Of a stretch of 64,000 bases of DNA, positions 17,169 through 25,805 are shown piece by piece. The stretch lies in assembly GCF_000383615.1 (NCBI RefSeq), contig NZ_KB911599.1, forward strand, positions 48,840 to 112,839, given 5' to 3'. The notes below the pieces were generated by a model. It did not search any database. It was not told the DNA's origin and saw nothing but the letters and a program-made list of their open reading frames with translations. The stretch is from Streptomyces canus 299MFChir4.1 (GTDB lineage Bacteria; Actinomycetota; Actinomycetes; Streptomycetales; Streptomycetaceae). A program made the position numbers and the translations under genes. Positions within the stretch are counted from its first letter, which is position 1. Each line of letters opens with the position of its first letter.

Positions 17169-18305
17169 ATGACCACCACTCACGTCACGATCATCGGCGC
17201 CGGACTCGGCGGCCTCACGCTCGCCCGCGTCCTGCACGTCCACGGCATCCCTTCCACCGTCTACGAGGCGGAGTCCTCCCCGACGGCCCGTGCGCAGGGC
17301 GGGATGCTCGACATACACGACTACAACGGGCAGTTGGCCCTCCAGGCGGCCGGCCTGATGGAGGAGTTCCCCGGCCTGATCCTGGAGGGCCGCGAGGCGG
17401 CACGGCTGGTCGACCGGGCCGGGACCGTGCTGTTCGACCAGCCCGACGACGGCACCGGCGGCCGCCCCGAGGTACAGCGCGGCGAACTACGGCAGCTGCT
17501 GCTGGACTCGCTGCCGCCCGGCACGGTCCGCTGGGGCCACAAGGTCGGCGGTACGCGTGCGCTCGGCGGGGGCCGCCACGCGGTGACCTTCGCCGACGGC
17601 ACCTCGGTCGTCACCGATCTGCTGGTCGGCGCCGACGGGGCGTGGTCCCGCGTCCGGCCGCTGCTCTCCGCCGCGACGCCCGAGTACACCGGCATGTCCT
17701 GCGTCGAGGTCTACCTGTACGACGCCGACACCCGCCACCCGGTCAGCGCGAAGGTGGTCGGAGGCGGGGCGCTGTACGTGCTCGCACCGGGCAAGGGTTT
17801 CGTGACGCACCGGGAGAAGGGCAGCAACCTGCACACCTACGTGATGCTCGCCCGGCCGCAGGAGTGGTTCACGGACATCGACTTCACCGACTCCGCGGCG
17901 GCCGTCGCACGGATCGCGAAGGAGTTCGACGGCTGGGCGCCGGAACTCACCGCGCTGATCACCGACGCCGACACCGCCCCGGTACTGCGTCCCCTCGCCG
18001 CCCTGCCCGCCGAGCACCGGTGGGAGCGGGTACCGGGAGTGACCCTGATCGGCGACGCCGCCCATGTCGCCGCCCCGAACGGCGAGGGCGCCAACCTCGC
18101 CATGCTCGACGGCGCGGAACTCGCACAGGCCCTCGCGGCCCACCCCGACGACATCGAGACCGCGCTCACCGAGTACGAGCGCGCCATGTTCCCCCGCAGC
18201 GCCGAAACCGCCACCGAGGGCACGGAGGTCTACGCCCTCATGTTCGGCGACGACACACCCCACGGGCTGATCAGCATGTTCACGGGGGAGGAGGGGACTG
18301 ACTGA
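17169..18305 (+). CDS. FAD-dependent monooxygenase (PHBH/TetX type)
   Basis: A 378-residue class A flavoprotein hydroxylase. The N-terminal dinucleotide motif is IIGAGLGGLTLARVL (residues about 8-22). The late FAD-contact motif LIGDAAHVAAPNGEGANLAM is intact near residue 300. Such enzymes use NAD(P)H and oxygen to hydroxylate aromatic or polycyclic substrates, or inactivate antibiotics such as tetracyclines and rifamycins. Start ATG 17169 follows AAGGAG at a good distance. No regulon operator is near. The substrate cannot be read from the sequence. Confidence 0.9.
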   Translation: MTTTHVTIIGAGLGGLTLARVLHVHGIPSTVYEAESSPTARAQGGMLDIHDYNGQLALQAAGLMEEFPGLILEGREAARLVDRAGTVLFDQPDDGTGGRPEVQRGELRQLLLDSLPPGTVRWGHKVGGTRALGGGRHAVTFADGTSVVTDLLVGADGAWSRVRPLLSAATPEYTGMSCVEVYLYDADTRHPVSAKVVGGGALYVLAPGKGFVTHREKGSNLHTYVMLARPQEWFTDIDFTDSAAAVARIAKEFDGWAPELTALITDADTAPVLRPLAALPAEHRWERVPGVTLIGDAAHVAAPNGEGANLAMLDGAELAQALAAHPDDIETALTEYERAMFPRSAETATEGTEVYALMFGDDTPHGLISMFTGEEGTD

Positions 18306-18433
18306 GCGTCTGCGGTGCAACCCCTCTCACTGTCGCCGTCAAGGCCCCGCGTATGGCTCGCAGGCCACGCCGTCACCCGTGCCTGTCGAGATGCGCCATA
18401 TCCGGGGTCGTCGCGGGTGGGAGAACCCTGCTG

Positions 18434-19204
18434 CTATCGGCGGTGGCGCCGCGTGCCCTGTCGCGGTGGCAGAGTCAGCGTGATTTGCCGGACGAGTTGC
18501 TGGAAGCAGGCGAGGGAGGCGAGGGCCGGCAGGCATGCTCCGGCGACACCGGTGACGCTTCTGTCCGACTGAGCCACGCACAGCATTATCGCGACGGAGG
18601 AGAAGAGCAGAACGATGAACCACGAGTGCACGGCTCGGCGCTGGTGCAGGGCAGTCCGGAGGATGGAGAGAGAGGCCACCATCCAGGGGCCATACACGAG
18701 AAGAGGCCACGACGGGACCATGGCGCCTCCCGTCCCGGAGGTGATGTTCTGCAGAGGCCTATAAGCCACCATGCCGCCGAAGACGCTCACCATCGCCACG
18801 ATGACGGCAACGAGCGCGACGATCAAGAAGCTGCCAGTCTGCAACCACTTGAGCCGGGCCCTGCGGACGTGGAGCTTCCGGTGCCGGGTGGAGGAGCGTC
18901 GGATGGGCGGCAGTTGAGCGGTGATCTGCGCCAGGTTCTCCATCGGGTCGGTGAAAACGTCGCCGGATGAGGGCTCGCTGCGAGGTTGCGGGATCCTGGC
19001 CGTCTGCTCCGCCGGAACAGACTCCTGCAGGAGATAGGCAAGTTCCTCGACCGGGTCCCAGCCTCCGTCAGGTGCGGTCAGGGGAACTCCTGAGCGGACG
19101 CTGTCGGCATGTCCGCCGTTCCAGCCGGTTCCCGGTCCGTACGAGGACGCGTCGTAGTAGTACTCACCCTGCGCAAGGGCAGGATCGGCATATTCATGAT
19201 TCAC
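18434..19204 (-). CDS. DUF2637 (SpdB-like) membrane protein
   Basis: About 256 residues. The N-terminal 120 residues are soluble and acidic, followed by four hydrophobic segments (from about residue 128 to 235) and a basic tail. The membrane part resembles DUF2637/SpdB-like proteins often found beside plasmid spread genes and WhiJ-type loci in Streptomyces. Start GTG 19204 is the best in-frame choice, but its ribosome site is weak. It overlaps the end of a possible small upstream gene (19194-19499) by 11 bases, suggesting coupling. The region is richer in A+T than its surroundings, pointing to acquired DNA. Confidence 0.65.
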   Translation of the reverse strand: MNHEYADPALAQGEYYYDASSYGPGTGWNGGHADSVRSGVPLTAPDGGWDPVEELAYLLQESVPAEQTARIPQPRSEPSSGDVFTDPMENLAQITAQLPPIRRSSTRHRKLHVRRARLKWLQTGSFLIVALVAVIVAMVSVFGGMVAYRPLQNITSGTGGAMVPSWPLLVYGPWMVASLSILRTALHQRRAVHSWFIVLLFSSVAIMLCVAQSDRSVTGVAGACLPALASLACFQQLVRQITLTLPPRQGTRRHRR

Positions 19205-19499
19205 GAAAATGCGACCCGTCGCGCTGCACGCGGCGGCCGGAGTTGTCCTGGCCGTTCCATCGTGAATTGAGTTCCTGTTGGATTCCCTCCAGCAGGACGA
19301 GGAACTCTCGAAGCAGTGGCTGGGTGACCTGACGTTCGGACTGCGCGTCACCCCTGGGCGCCGTGCCGGTTGCCGTCTGCGCCGTATGGTCCACACCCGG
19401 CTGGAAAGTGTACTTCCCCACTGTCAGATCGCGAACCGCAGAAATATTATCCGTCCTTGGGTTGCGTCGAGGCAGGTCGTGGGTCCTTGCTGTCGTCAT
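19194..19499 (-). CDS. Small hypothetical protein
   Basis: An open frame of 101 residues ending just inside the start of the DUF2637 gene. No motif, signal peptide or membrane segment is visible, and there is no clear ribosome site before ATG 19499. The 11-base overlap with the next gene is the main support. If it is not a gene, 19205-19691 holds no coding sequence. Confidence 0.35.
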   Translation of the reverse strand: MTTARTHDLPRRNPRTDNISAVRDLTVGKYTFQPGVDHTAQTATGTAPRGDAQSERQVTQPLLREFLVLLEGIQQELNSRWNGQDNSGRRVQRDGSHFRES

Positions 19500-19691
19500 G
19501 GCTTGATAACGCGAATACCTTCCTTCAGGGCGTGCGGCAAAAGAGTGAGCTCACGTAGGCAGAAAACCTGAGAGAAGAACTCTTAATCAATTACGCTACA
19601 CATTTAACCCTGCGCCCTATTGGTCGATAAATTCTTCTTCTCGACTCCACTTTAAGAGCAAGTAGGATTCGCCGCCGGTGTTACTGGATGA
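19500..19691. other. AT-rich intergenic stretch
   Basis: Clearly lower in G+C than the rest of the window, with no supported gene. It probably holds the promoter of the minus-strand pair and the ragged left edge of the IS remnant that starts at 19692. Confidence 0.5.
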
Positions 19692-20141
19692 ATGATCGCG
19701 AAGCTGGTGCCGGCCGCCGAGGACACCGTCCGGGATGTGATCCACCGGTTCAAACGGCAGGGCCTCCTGCACGGCACTGAGCCGACGCCGTATCGCACGA
19801 CCGTGCACGAGGCGGCCCTGCACATGCGGGTCGGCGGCCGGGACGTGGCCCGCGCCCGGTTGCGGCATCTGCTCGACATGAGCGAGCAGCAGCACATCAC
19901 GATCCGTGTGCTGCCGTTCGACGTCGGCGCCTTCCCCGGCTCGGGGCAGTCCATCAACTACCTGTACGGGCCCGTACCTCAGCTCGACACAGCCCAGCTC
20001 GACCAGTTTCACGGGCCGGTCCTCCTGGACGCCGAGGCCCTTCTGACGAAGTACCGGAACCTGCTCGACATCGTGGAAGCCATCGCCCTCAGTCCCGCCA
20101 AGTCCCGGGATCTGATCCATTCCATCGCCCAGAACCTATGA
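19692..20141 (+). pseudogene. Chimera of IS630 transposase fragment and DUF5753 C-terminal domain
   Basis: A 149-residue open frame in two parts. The first about 24 residues (VPAAEDTVRDVIHRF) look like the helix-turn-helix start of IS630-family transposases. From about residue 30 (YRTTVHEAALHMRVGG) it reads as the DUF5753 domain that normally follows an XRE DNA-binding domain in WhiJ-like regulators. The XRE domain is absent. A stop codon (TGA) immediately precedes the ATG in frame. The likely history is an IS insertion that removed the regulator's N-terminus. The DUF397 partner follows intact 10 bases downstream. Confidence 0.6.
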
Positions 20142-20151
20142 GGGAGCCCAC

Positions 20152-20322
20152 ATGATCACGGACCGTTGGCAGAAGTCGTCCTACTGCCAGGAAGGCGACG
20201 CCTGCGTCCACATATCCACCGGCCCCGACGGAGTCCACCTCACCGACACCGACTCCGACGCCGCCCAGACCATCGTCACCGTCAGCCACGCCGCCTTCGC
20301 CGCCCTGCTGAAGTCACTCTGA
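20152..20322 (+). CDS. DUF397 domain protein
   Basis: A 56-residue protein with the DUF397 pattern: WQKSSYCQEGDACVHI, then a central acidic segment and a terminal FAALLKSL. DUF397 proteins usually pair with an XRE-DUF5753 regulator in Streptomyces and take part in developmental or antibiotic control. Here the partner is truncated, so this may be an orphan. Start ATG 20152 follows GAGGGAG. The stop overlaps the end of the convergent phosphoesterase gene by 9 bases. Confidence 0.85.
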   Translation: MITDRWQKSSYCQEGDACVHISTGPDGVHLTDTDSDAAQTIVTVSHAAFAALLKSL

Positions 20323-21132
20323 CCCATCCGCCAGGTCCGCCACCACGGCCAGGTGGTCCGAAGGCCACACCCCGTCCACCGGGCCGTCGCCCGCGCGGCG
20401 GACGTCCAGGACGTGGCCAAGGCCCGAAGCGCCCGGTGGGCCCACGTGGATGTAGTCGATGCGGGCCGGTGGGGACACGCGGACGTACGGGTTCGCCGGG
20501 TCCCAGGTCGCGGAGGGAGCCGTCGGGTCCGCGTACTCCCAGGCGTCCAGGAAGAGTTGGCCCGGGGCGGCCGGGGCCGTCTTGTAGCCGCCGAAGCGGC
20601 GGATCTCGTCGGAGTCGGGCCAGGCGTTGAAGTCGCCGGTGATCACCGGGGGGAAGTCGGTGCCGGAGCGGTGGGCGGCCACGAACTCCGCCAGTGCCGT
20701 GACCTGTTGGCCTCGGAGCGCCGAGGCGGTGGGGGCAGAGGTGAGGTGAGTCGTGAAGAAGGGGATCTCGTACGACGGTCCCGCCAGCCGGGTGTGGAAG
20801 GCGAGGCGGCCGTCGTCCAGGTCGTCCGGGGCGGGGAGCCGGAGGACCGCCCGGTCGACCACCGGCCAGCGGCTCAGTACCGCGTTGCCGACCTCCACCC
20901 CCGGGTCGCCGATCCGCCGCTGCCAACGGTCCGAGGCGGGTGAGGGGGCCCACGCCCAGTACAGGCCCAGTTCACCGGCCAGCCACTCCGCCAGGTTCTC
21001 GGAGCCCGCCGACCACACCTCCTGGAGGCCGACCACGTCCGGCCGCAGCTCCCGCAGCACCGCGAGGATCGCCTTCTGCCGTTGCTCCCACGGGCCGAAG
21101 CGCCACCACAGATTCCAGGTCACCACGCGCAT
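20314..21132 (-). CDS. Endonuclease/exonuclease/phosphatase family protein
   Basis: A 272-residue protein with the motifs of the DNase I-like fold: VVTWNLWW at the N-terminus, LQEVW (metal-binding Glu), TTHLTS, GDFNAWPDSDE and the terminal SDHLAVVADL. Such enzymes cleave phosphodiester or phosphomonoester bonds in DNA, inositol phosphates or lipids. No signal peptide is seen, so it is probably cytoplasmic. Start ATG 21132 is preceded by AAGGGG; an upstream in-frame start at 21174 is less likely. Substrate unknown. Confidence 0.9.
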   Translation of the reverse strand: MRVVTWNLWWRFGPWEQRQKAILAVLRELRPDVVGLQEVWSAGSENLAEWLAGELGLYWAWAPSPASDRWQRRIGDPGVEVGNAVLSRWPVVDRAVLRLPAPDDLDDGRLAFHTRLAGPSYEIPFFTTHLTSAPTASALRGQQVTALAEFVAAHRSGTDFPPVITGDFNAWPDSDEIRRFGGYKTAPAAPGQLFLDAWEYADPTAPSATWDPANPYVRVSPPARIDYIHVGPPGASGLGHVLDVRRAGDGPVDGVWPSDHLAVVADLADGSE

Positions 21133-21225
21133 CGCCGACACCCCTTCGTCCGTCCGGCCGCACCCTGAGATCATCGAGGCCGCCGATCAGGTTACGGAAG
21201 ACAAGAGACAGGAGTCTCACCACCC

Positions 21226-21618
21226 ATGTCCCGCGACGTCGAGCGCAAGTACCGTGCCGCCAGTGCCGTTCAGCGCCTCCTCAACCCGGTCATGCGGCGG
21301 CTGCCCCTCCAGACCGTCCTGGAGACCACCGGTCGCGTCTCCGGCCTGCCCCGCCCGACCCCGGTGGGCGGCAAGCGGGTCGGCGGCTCCTTCTGGCTGG
21401 TCTCGGAGTTCGGCGAACGGTCGCAGTACGTCCGCAACATCAAGGCCGACCCCCGGGTACGGGTGCGGATCCGGGGGCGGTGGCACACCGGGACCGCCCA
21501 CCTGCTGCCGGACGACGACACCGCCGTACGGCTGCGCTCGCTGCCCGTGCTGAACAGCGTGTCCGTACGGGCCATCGGGGCCGGGCAGTTGACCGTGCGG
21601 GTGGATCTGGACCGCTGA
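21226..21618 (+). CDS. Nitroreductase family deazaflavin-dependent protein
   Basis: A 130-residue split-barrel protein of the F420H2-dependent nitroreductase/quinone reductase type (related to Ddn). The pattern TTGRVSGLPRPTPV, GGSFWLVSEFG and YVRNIKADPRVRVRI is typical of the family. It probably reduces a quinone or other small acceptor with F420H2 supplied through fbiC. It is divergent from the phosphoesterase gene. Start ATG 21226, with AGGAG upstream. Confidence 0.88.
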   Translation: MSRDVERKYRAASAVQRLLNPVMRRLPLQTVLETTGRVSGLPRPTPVGGKRVGGSFWLVSEFGERSQYVRNIKADPRVRVRIRGRWHTGTAHLLPDDDTAVRLRSLPVLNSVSVRAIGAGQLTVRVDLDR

Positions 21619-21692
21619 GGGGCGGCGCGGCGGTGACCCCGGCCACCGGGCGGAACAGGGCCACCGCTGCGGCGCTCAGAGACGCGACCGCG

Positions 21693-22229
21693 TCACTTCG
21701 CGGGCTTGTAGAAGGCGTACGTCGCCGTGTAGGCCACGCTCACCTGGTCCGTGCCCGTGCAGGCGGTGGTGGGGGCCACCCCGCCGGTGGTGTTGAGGCG
21801 CTGTATGTAGGAGACGCCCCCGAAGACGCCCTCGCCCCGGGTCGCGGTGGCCTGGAGCAGGAGTTCGGGGATGGTGCCGGTCTTGGGGGAGTTGGCGATC
21901 GCCGTGGCGTTCACCGCGCTGCCGTCCACCGTGGAGACCCAGACGGGGCCACGGGAGTGCAGGGCGACGGTGCGGCCCCGCTTGTCGGAGAGGGTGGCGG
22001 CGGGCTCCAGGAGCTTCCAGGCTCCGTCGGTGCAGGTGTAGGTCTGCACGCCCCGGGCGGGATACACGCCGGTCAGCTTGTTGCCGTCGGGCACCTTGAG
22101 TGCGGCCGGGGCCTTCACGGGCCTCAGCGCGGCGTCCGCGGGGGCCGCGTTGCCGGTGGTCGTGCCCAGGAAGGCGGTCGCGGCGGCGAGGGCCGCGGTG
22201 GTCATGGCGAGTCGCTTGGTGAGCTTCAA
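21693..22229 (-). CDS. Secreted DUF3455 protein
   Basis: A 178-residue protein with a Sec signal peptide (KLTKRLAMTTAALAAATAFL, cleavage near ANAAPADA around residue 30). The mature part matches DUF3455: GVQTYTCTDGAWKLLEP, GPVWVSTVDGSAV, IPELLLQATA, SYIQRLNTTGGVAP and YTATYAFY. Two Cys residues may form a disulphide. The function of this extracellular family is not established. Its upstream region carries an imperfect copy of the regulon palindrome (22249-22263), which I do not count. Confidence 0.85.
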   Translation of the reverse strand: MKLTKRLAMTTAALAAATAFLGTTTGNAAPADAALRPVKAPAALKVPDGNKLTGVYPARGVQTYTCTDGAWKLLEPAATLSDKRGRTVALHSRGPVWVSTVDGSAVNATAIANSPKTGTIPELLLQATATRGEGVFGGVSYIQRLNTTGGVAPTTACTGTDQVSVAYTATYAFYKPAK

Positions 22230-22363
22230 GTCTGTTCTCCGGAAAGGAATTTGACTGTCGGTCAGGGCGGCGAAATCGATGTCGCCGCCCTCCGGTCCGG
22301 GACTCTACGGGCCCACCCGAGGGTTACCGGCCAGTTGGCCGAACCCGCGCTCCTGAAGCCGCC

Positions 22364-24052
22364 TCACCCCGGCCAGACGATCGACTGCACCTCGCTGTAG
22401 GCGTGCAGCGCGTACGACCCGCAGTCCCGGCCGACCCCGCTCCTGCGGAAGCCTCCGAACGGCGCCTCCATGTTGCGGCCGACCGTGTTGACCCCCACTC
22501 CCCCGGCCCGCAGCCGCCGTGCCACGCGGAAGGCGCGGGCGACGTCCGCCGACCAGACGTAGTCGATGAGGCCGTAGTCGCTGTCGTTGGCGAGAGCGAT
22601 GCCCTCCTCCTCGTCGTCGAAGGGCGTCACGGTCACGACCGGGCCGAAGATCTCCTCCCGGGTCACCCGGAAATCGGGTCGGCAGTCCGCGAGGAGGGTG
22701 GGAGTGACGTAGAACCCCCTTTCCAGAGAGGGGCGTTCACCTCCCGCGGCCACGGACGCGCCTTCCTTGCGGCCGAGTTCGACGTACGACTCCACCCGCT
22801 CCCGGTGCGCGGCCGAGATCACCGGGCCGACGACCGTCCGGGACTCCCGCGGGTCGCCGACCCTCAACCGGGTCGCGTACGCCGCCAGTTGTTCGACGAG
22901 CCGGTCGTAGACCCCGCGCTGCGCCAGCACCCGTGTCGGCGCCGTACAGATCTGTCCGCTGTAGAAGGAGAAGGTGGTCCCGATGCCGGCCACGGCCGAT
23001 CCGAGATCCGCGTCCTCGAAGACGACCGCCGCACCCTTTCCGCCGAGCTCCATCAACTGCCGTTTCATGGACCGCCCGCACACCTCGCCGATGCGCTGTC
23101 CGACCGCCGTGGAGCCGGTGAAGCTGACCATGTCGACGTCCGGCGAGTCCACAGCGGCCTCGCCGACCTCCACCGCGTGCCCGCTGACCACGTTCACGAC
23201 CCCGCGCGGCACCCCTGCGGCCTCCAGCGCCTCCGCCATGCGGTACACGGAGAGGGGGTCCTGCGGGGCGGGCTTCACCACGACCGTGTTGCCCATGGCG
23301 AGCGCCGGGGCGATCTTCCCGGCGGGGTTGGCCCACGGGTTGTTGTACGAGGTGATGCAGGTGACGACCCCGACGGGCTGCCGGACGGCCAGCGCGCCCA
23401 TCACCGCGGCCCTCCCCTCCCCCACTGCCTTAAGGGCGTGGGAGGTACCCCCATGCCCGGCCTCGTTGACCTGCGGCGGGATAGCCCACTCGGCGGGCTC
23501 GACCTGCGCGTACCGCCGGAAGCGGGCGGCGGCGACACCGACCTGCATCGCGCGGGCCGTGGCGGTGGTCGCCCCGGTCTCGGCCTGGGCGAGTTCGGCG
23601 TACGGCAGGAGGCGGGAGCGGATGAGGTCGCCGGCGCGGGCGAGGATCGCCGCCCGCTCCTCCGGCGGCGTACGCGACCACGACCCGAAGGCCTCGCGGG
23701 CCGCGGCGCAGGCCGCGTGCACCTGATCCCGCGAGGCCTCCGGAGCCCAGCCGACGATCTCCTCGGTGGCCGGATCGACCACCGCGTAGTGGCCGCCGCC
23801 GGGCGCCATCCACTCGCCACCGACGAACAGCCGCTGCGCCTCGGGGGAACCGGCTGAGGAGCTGGCGTAGGGGGCGGTCGAGCGCCCCGTCGAGGACCCG
23901 GCCCGCAGGCCATCCGGGGACCCGCCCGGGGACCCGGCCGGCGGACCACCCGTCGACCCGCCCGAGGCATCGCCCGTGGACCCGACCCGCGCCCCGCCCG
24001 ACGCTCCCTCCCCGGAGCCCACCGCGCCCTTCTCCCCACCCGCCCCGCTCAC
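22364..24052 (-). CDS. Aldehyde dehydrogenase with low-complexity N-terminal extension
   Basis: An NAD(P)-dependent aldehyde dehydrogenase that oxidises an aldehyde to a carboxylate. Family motifs are intact: LMELGGKG with the general-base Glu, and GQICTAPTRV with the catalytic Cys. Start GTG 24052 overlaps the stop of the amidohydrolase gene (GTGA), so translation is probably coupled. The 562-residue length exceeds the usual 480 or so, because about 69 residues of Gly, Ser and Pro-rich sequence precede the normal start of the fold. A second oddity is an in-frame insert coded by 23411-23460. It is the third gene of the operon controlled by site 2. Confidence 0.93.
   Translation of the reverse strand: MSGAGGEKGAVGSGEGASGGARVGSTGDASGGSTGGPPAGSPGGSPDGLRAGSSTGRSTAPYASSSAGSPEAQRLFVGGEWMAPGGGHYAVVDPATEEIVGWAPEASRDQVHAACAAAREAFGSWSRTPPEERAAILARAGDLIRSRLLPYAELAQAETGATTATARAMQVGVAAARFRRYAQVEPAEWAIPPQVNEAGHGGTSHALKAVGEGRAAVMGALAVRQPVGVVTCITSYNNPWANPAGKIAPALAMGNTVVVKPAPQDPLSVYRMAEALEAAGVPRGVVNVVSGHAVEVGEAAVDSPDVDMVSFTGSTAVGQRIGEVCGRSMKRQLMELGGKGAAVVFEDADLGSAVAGIGTTFSFYSGQICTAPTRVLAQRGVYDRLVEQLAAYATRLRVGDPRESRTVVGPVISAAHRERVESYVELGRKEGASVAAGGERPSLERGFYVTPTLLADCRPDFRVTREEIFGPVVTVTPFDDEEEGIALANDSDYGLIDYVWSADVARAFRVARRLRAGGVGVNTVGRNMEAPFGGFRRSGVGRDCGSYALHAYSEVQSIVWPG
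23411..23460 (-). repeat. Dispersed-repeat-like insert inside the aldehyde dehydrogenase gene
   Basis: The segment contains cccac..gtggg arms around tgccttaagggc and then ggaggtaccccc, a layout seen in scattered Streptomyces intergenic repeats. It is in frame and codes residues near GHGGTSHALKAVGEG, between conserved parts of the NAD-binding domain. Confidence 0.45.
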
Positions 24053-25791
24053 CTCGTGCTCACCGTCCGTGTGTCCCGCCCCGACCGCAGCACCCGGCCC
24101 GGCACCGCTCCGCTCACCGTGTCGTCCCGGATCGCCTCGACCCCGTTGACCCACACGGCCCGTATCCCGATGGCCTTGGAGTCCAGCCGTGGGCTGTCGC
24201 CCGGCAGGTCGTGCACCAGGGTGGCCGTGCCCGCGGCGATCCGCTCCGGGTCGAAGAGCACGAGGTCCGCATGGAAGCCCTCCTCGATGCGCCCGCGCTC
24301 CCGCAGCCCGAACAGCTGGGCCGGGTCGTCGGTGAGCATCTTCACGGCCTGTTCCAGCGACGTGAGCTTGCGCCCGCGCAGACAGTCCCCGAGGAAGCGG
24401 GTCGTGTACGGCGCCCCGCACATCCGGTCCAGGTGCGCGCCCGCGTCGGACCCGCCGAGCAGCACGTCCTCGTGCTGCCAGGCCTCGGCGCGCATCGCCC
24501 AGGACGCCGGGTCGTTGTCGGTGGGCATGGGCCACAGGACCGTACGCAAGGAGTCGGCCGCGCAGATCTCCACCAGCGCGGCGAACGGCTCCTGCCCGCG
24601 CTCGGCCGCGATGTCCTCCACGACCCGCCCGCTGAGCCCGCGGTTGGCGTCGCTGTAGGTGTCCCCGATGACGTACCGCGCGAAATTGGTCAGCCGCCGG
24701 AAGACCCCGGCCTCCTTGGCCTGGGACTGCCGCAGCAGTTCCTTCTGTACGTCCGGGTCGCGCAGTTTCTCGATCCGCTCGGGGACGGGGAGCGCGAGCA
24801 CCGGCCCCCAGCCGGGGATCAGGTTCAGCGCGCAGAAGGTGCCGAGGGACATGTTCATCGGGGTGAGGATCGGCATGGTCAGGGCGACGACCCGGCCGCC
24901 CGCCTTCCTCGCCTGCTCACTCGCGAACAGCTGCCTCGGCACCCGCTCCGGCACGGCCGAGTCGATGGTCAGCACGTTCCAGTTCAGTGGCCGCCCGGCC
25001 GCCGCGCTCATCTCCGCGAGCAGATCGATCTCGGCGTCGCTGAACTGGTCGAGGCACCCGGCGACGATCGCCTCGATCTGCGTTCCCTCGTGTTCCCCCA
25101 CGGCCCGTGAGAGCGCGAGGAGTTCGGCGGGCAGCGCGTGCCGGGACGCCACGGGTTTGCCGTCCCCGTCGGAGTGCGTGGACGACTGGGTGGTGGAGAA
25201 CCCCCAGGCGCCGACGTCCATGGCCTCGTGGAACAGCCCCAGCATCGCGGCGAGTTGGTCCTCGGTGGGCTGTCCCCCGACTGCGTCCGGCCCCATCACG
25301 TACCGTCGCAACGCGCAATGCCCCACCATGAAACCGGCGTTGACCGCGATACGGCCTTCGAGTGCGTCCAGGTACTCCCCGAAGGAACTCCAGCTCCAGG
25401 GCGCCCCCTCCTCCAGGGCGACCAGGGACATCCCCTCGACCTTGGACATCATGCGTCGGGTGTAGTCGGCGTCGTCCGGGCGGGCCGGGTTCAGGGGCGC
25501 CAGCGTGAAGCCGCAGTTGCCGGCGGCGACCGTGGTGACCCCGTGGTTGAGGGAGGGGGTCGCGTAGGGGTCCCAGAACAGCTGGGCGTCGTAGTGGGTG
25601 TGGGGGTCGACGAACCCGGGGGCGAGGACAAGGCCGGTGGCGTCCTCGCTGGTCCGGGCCTCCTCGGCGACACCGCGGACCCCGCGGCCGATCACGGCGA
25701 TACGGCCGTCCCGGATGCCGACGTCGGCGGTGAAGGCGGGCGCACCGGTCCCGTCGACGACGGTCGCGCCTTTGATGACGTGGTCGAGCAT
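24049..25791 (-). CDS. Amidohydrolase family protein (N-acyl-D-amino-acid deacylase type)
   Basis: A 580-residue metal-dependent hydrolase. It opens with the small beta domain (VIKGATVVDGTGAPAFTADV) and has the metal motif GFVDPHTHYDAQ (about residues 59-70) and the late Asp motif GGSDAGAHLDRM. The closest familiar group is N-acyl-D-amino-acid deacylases (D-aminoacylases), but in a catabolic operon it could open a cyclic amide, lactone or other ring. Start ATG 25791 has GAGGGGG upstream. It sits 14 bases after the LLM gene and overlaps the aldehyde dehydrogenase start. Confidence 0.88.
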   Translation of the reverse strand: MLDHVIKGATVVDGTGAPAFTADVGIRDGRIAVIGRGVRGVAEEARTSEDATGLVLAPGFVDPHTHYDAQLFWDPYATPSLNHGVTTVAAGNCGFTLAPLNPARPDDADYTRRMMSKVEGMSLVALEEGAPWSWSSFGEYLDALEGRIAVNAGFMVGHCALRRYVMGPDAVGGQPTEDQLAAMLGLFHEAMDVGAWGFSTTQSSTHSDGDGKPVASRHALPAELLALSRAVGEHEGTQIEAIVAGCLDQFSDAEIDLLAEMSAAAGRPLNWNVLTIDSAVPERVPRQLFASEQARKAGGRVVALTMPILTPMNMSLGTFCALNLIPGWGPVLALPVPERIEKLRDPDVQKELLRQSQAKEAGVFRRLTNFARYVIGDTYSDANRGLSGRVVEDIAAERGQEPFAALVEICAADSLRTVLWPMPTDNDPASWAMRAEAWQHEDVLLGGSDAGAHLDRMCGAPYTTRFLGDCLRGRKLTSLEQAVKMLTDDPAQLFGLRERGRIEEGFHADLVLFDPERIAAGTATLVHDLPGDSPRLDSKAIGIRAVWVNGVEAIRDDTVSGAVPGRVLRSGRDTRTVSTR

Positions 25792-25805
25792 GGCACCGAA
25801 CCCCC

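Noticed and set aside
22249..22263. TTGACTGTCGGTCAG upstream of the secreted DUF3455 gene
   Set aside because: It differs from the regulon palindrome at the first base and precedes an unrelated secreted protein; it could equally be a -35 element.
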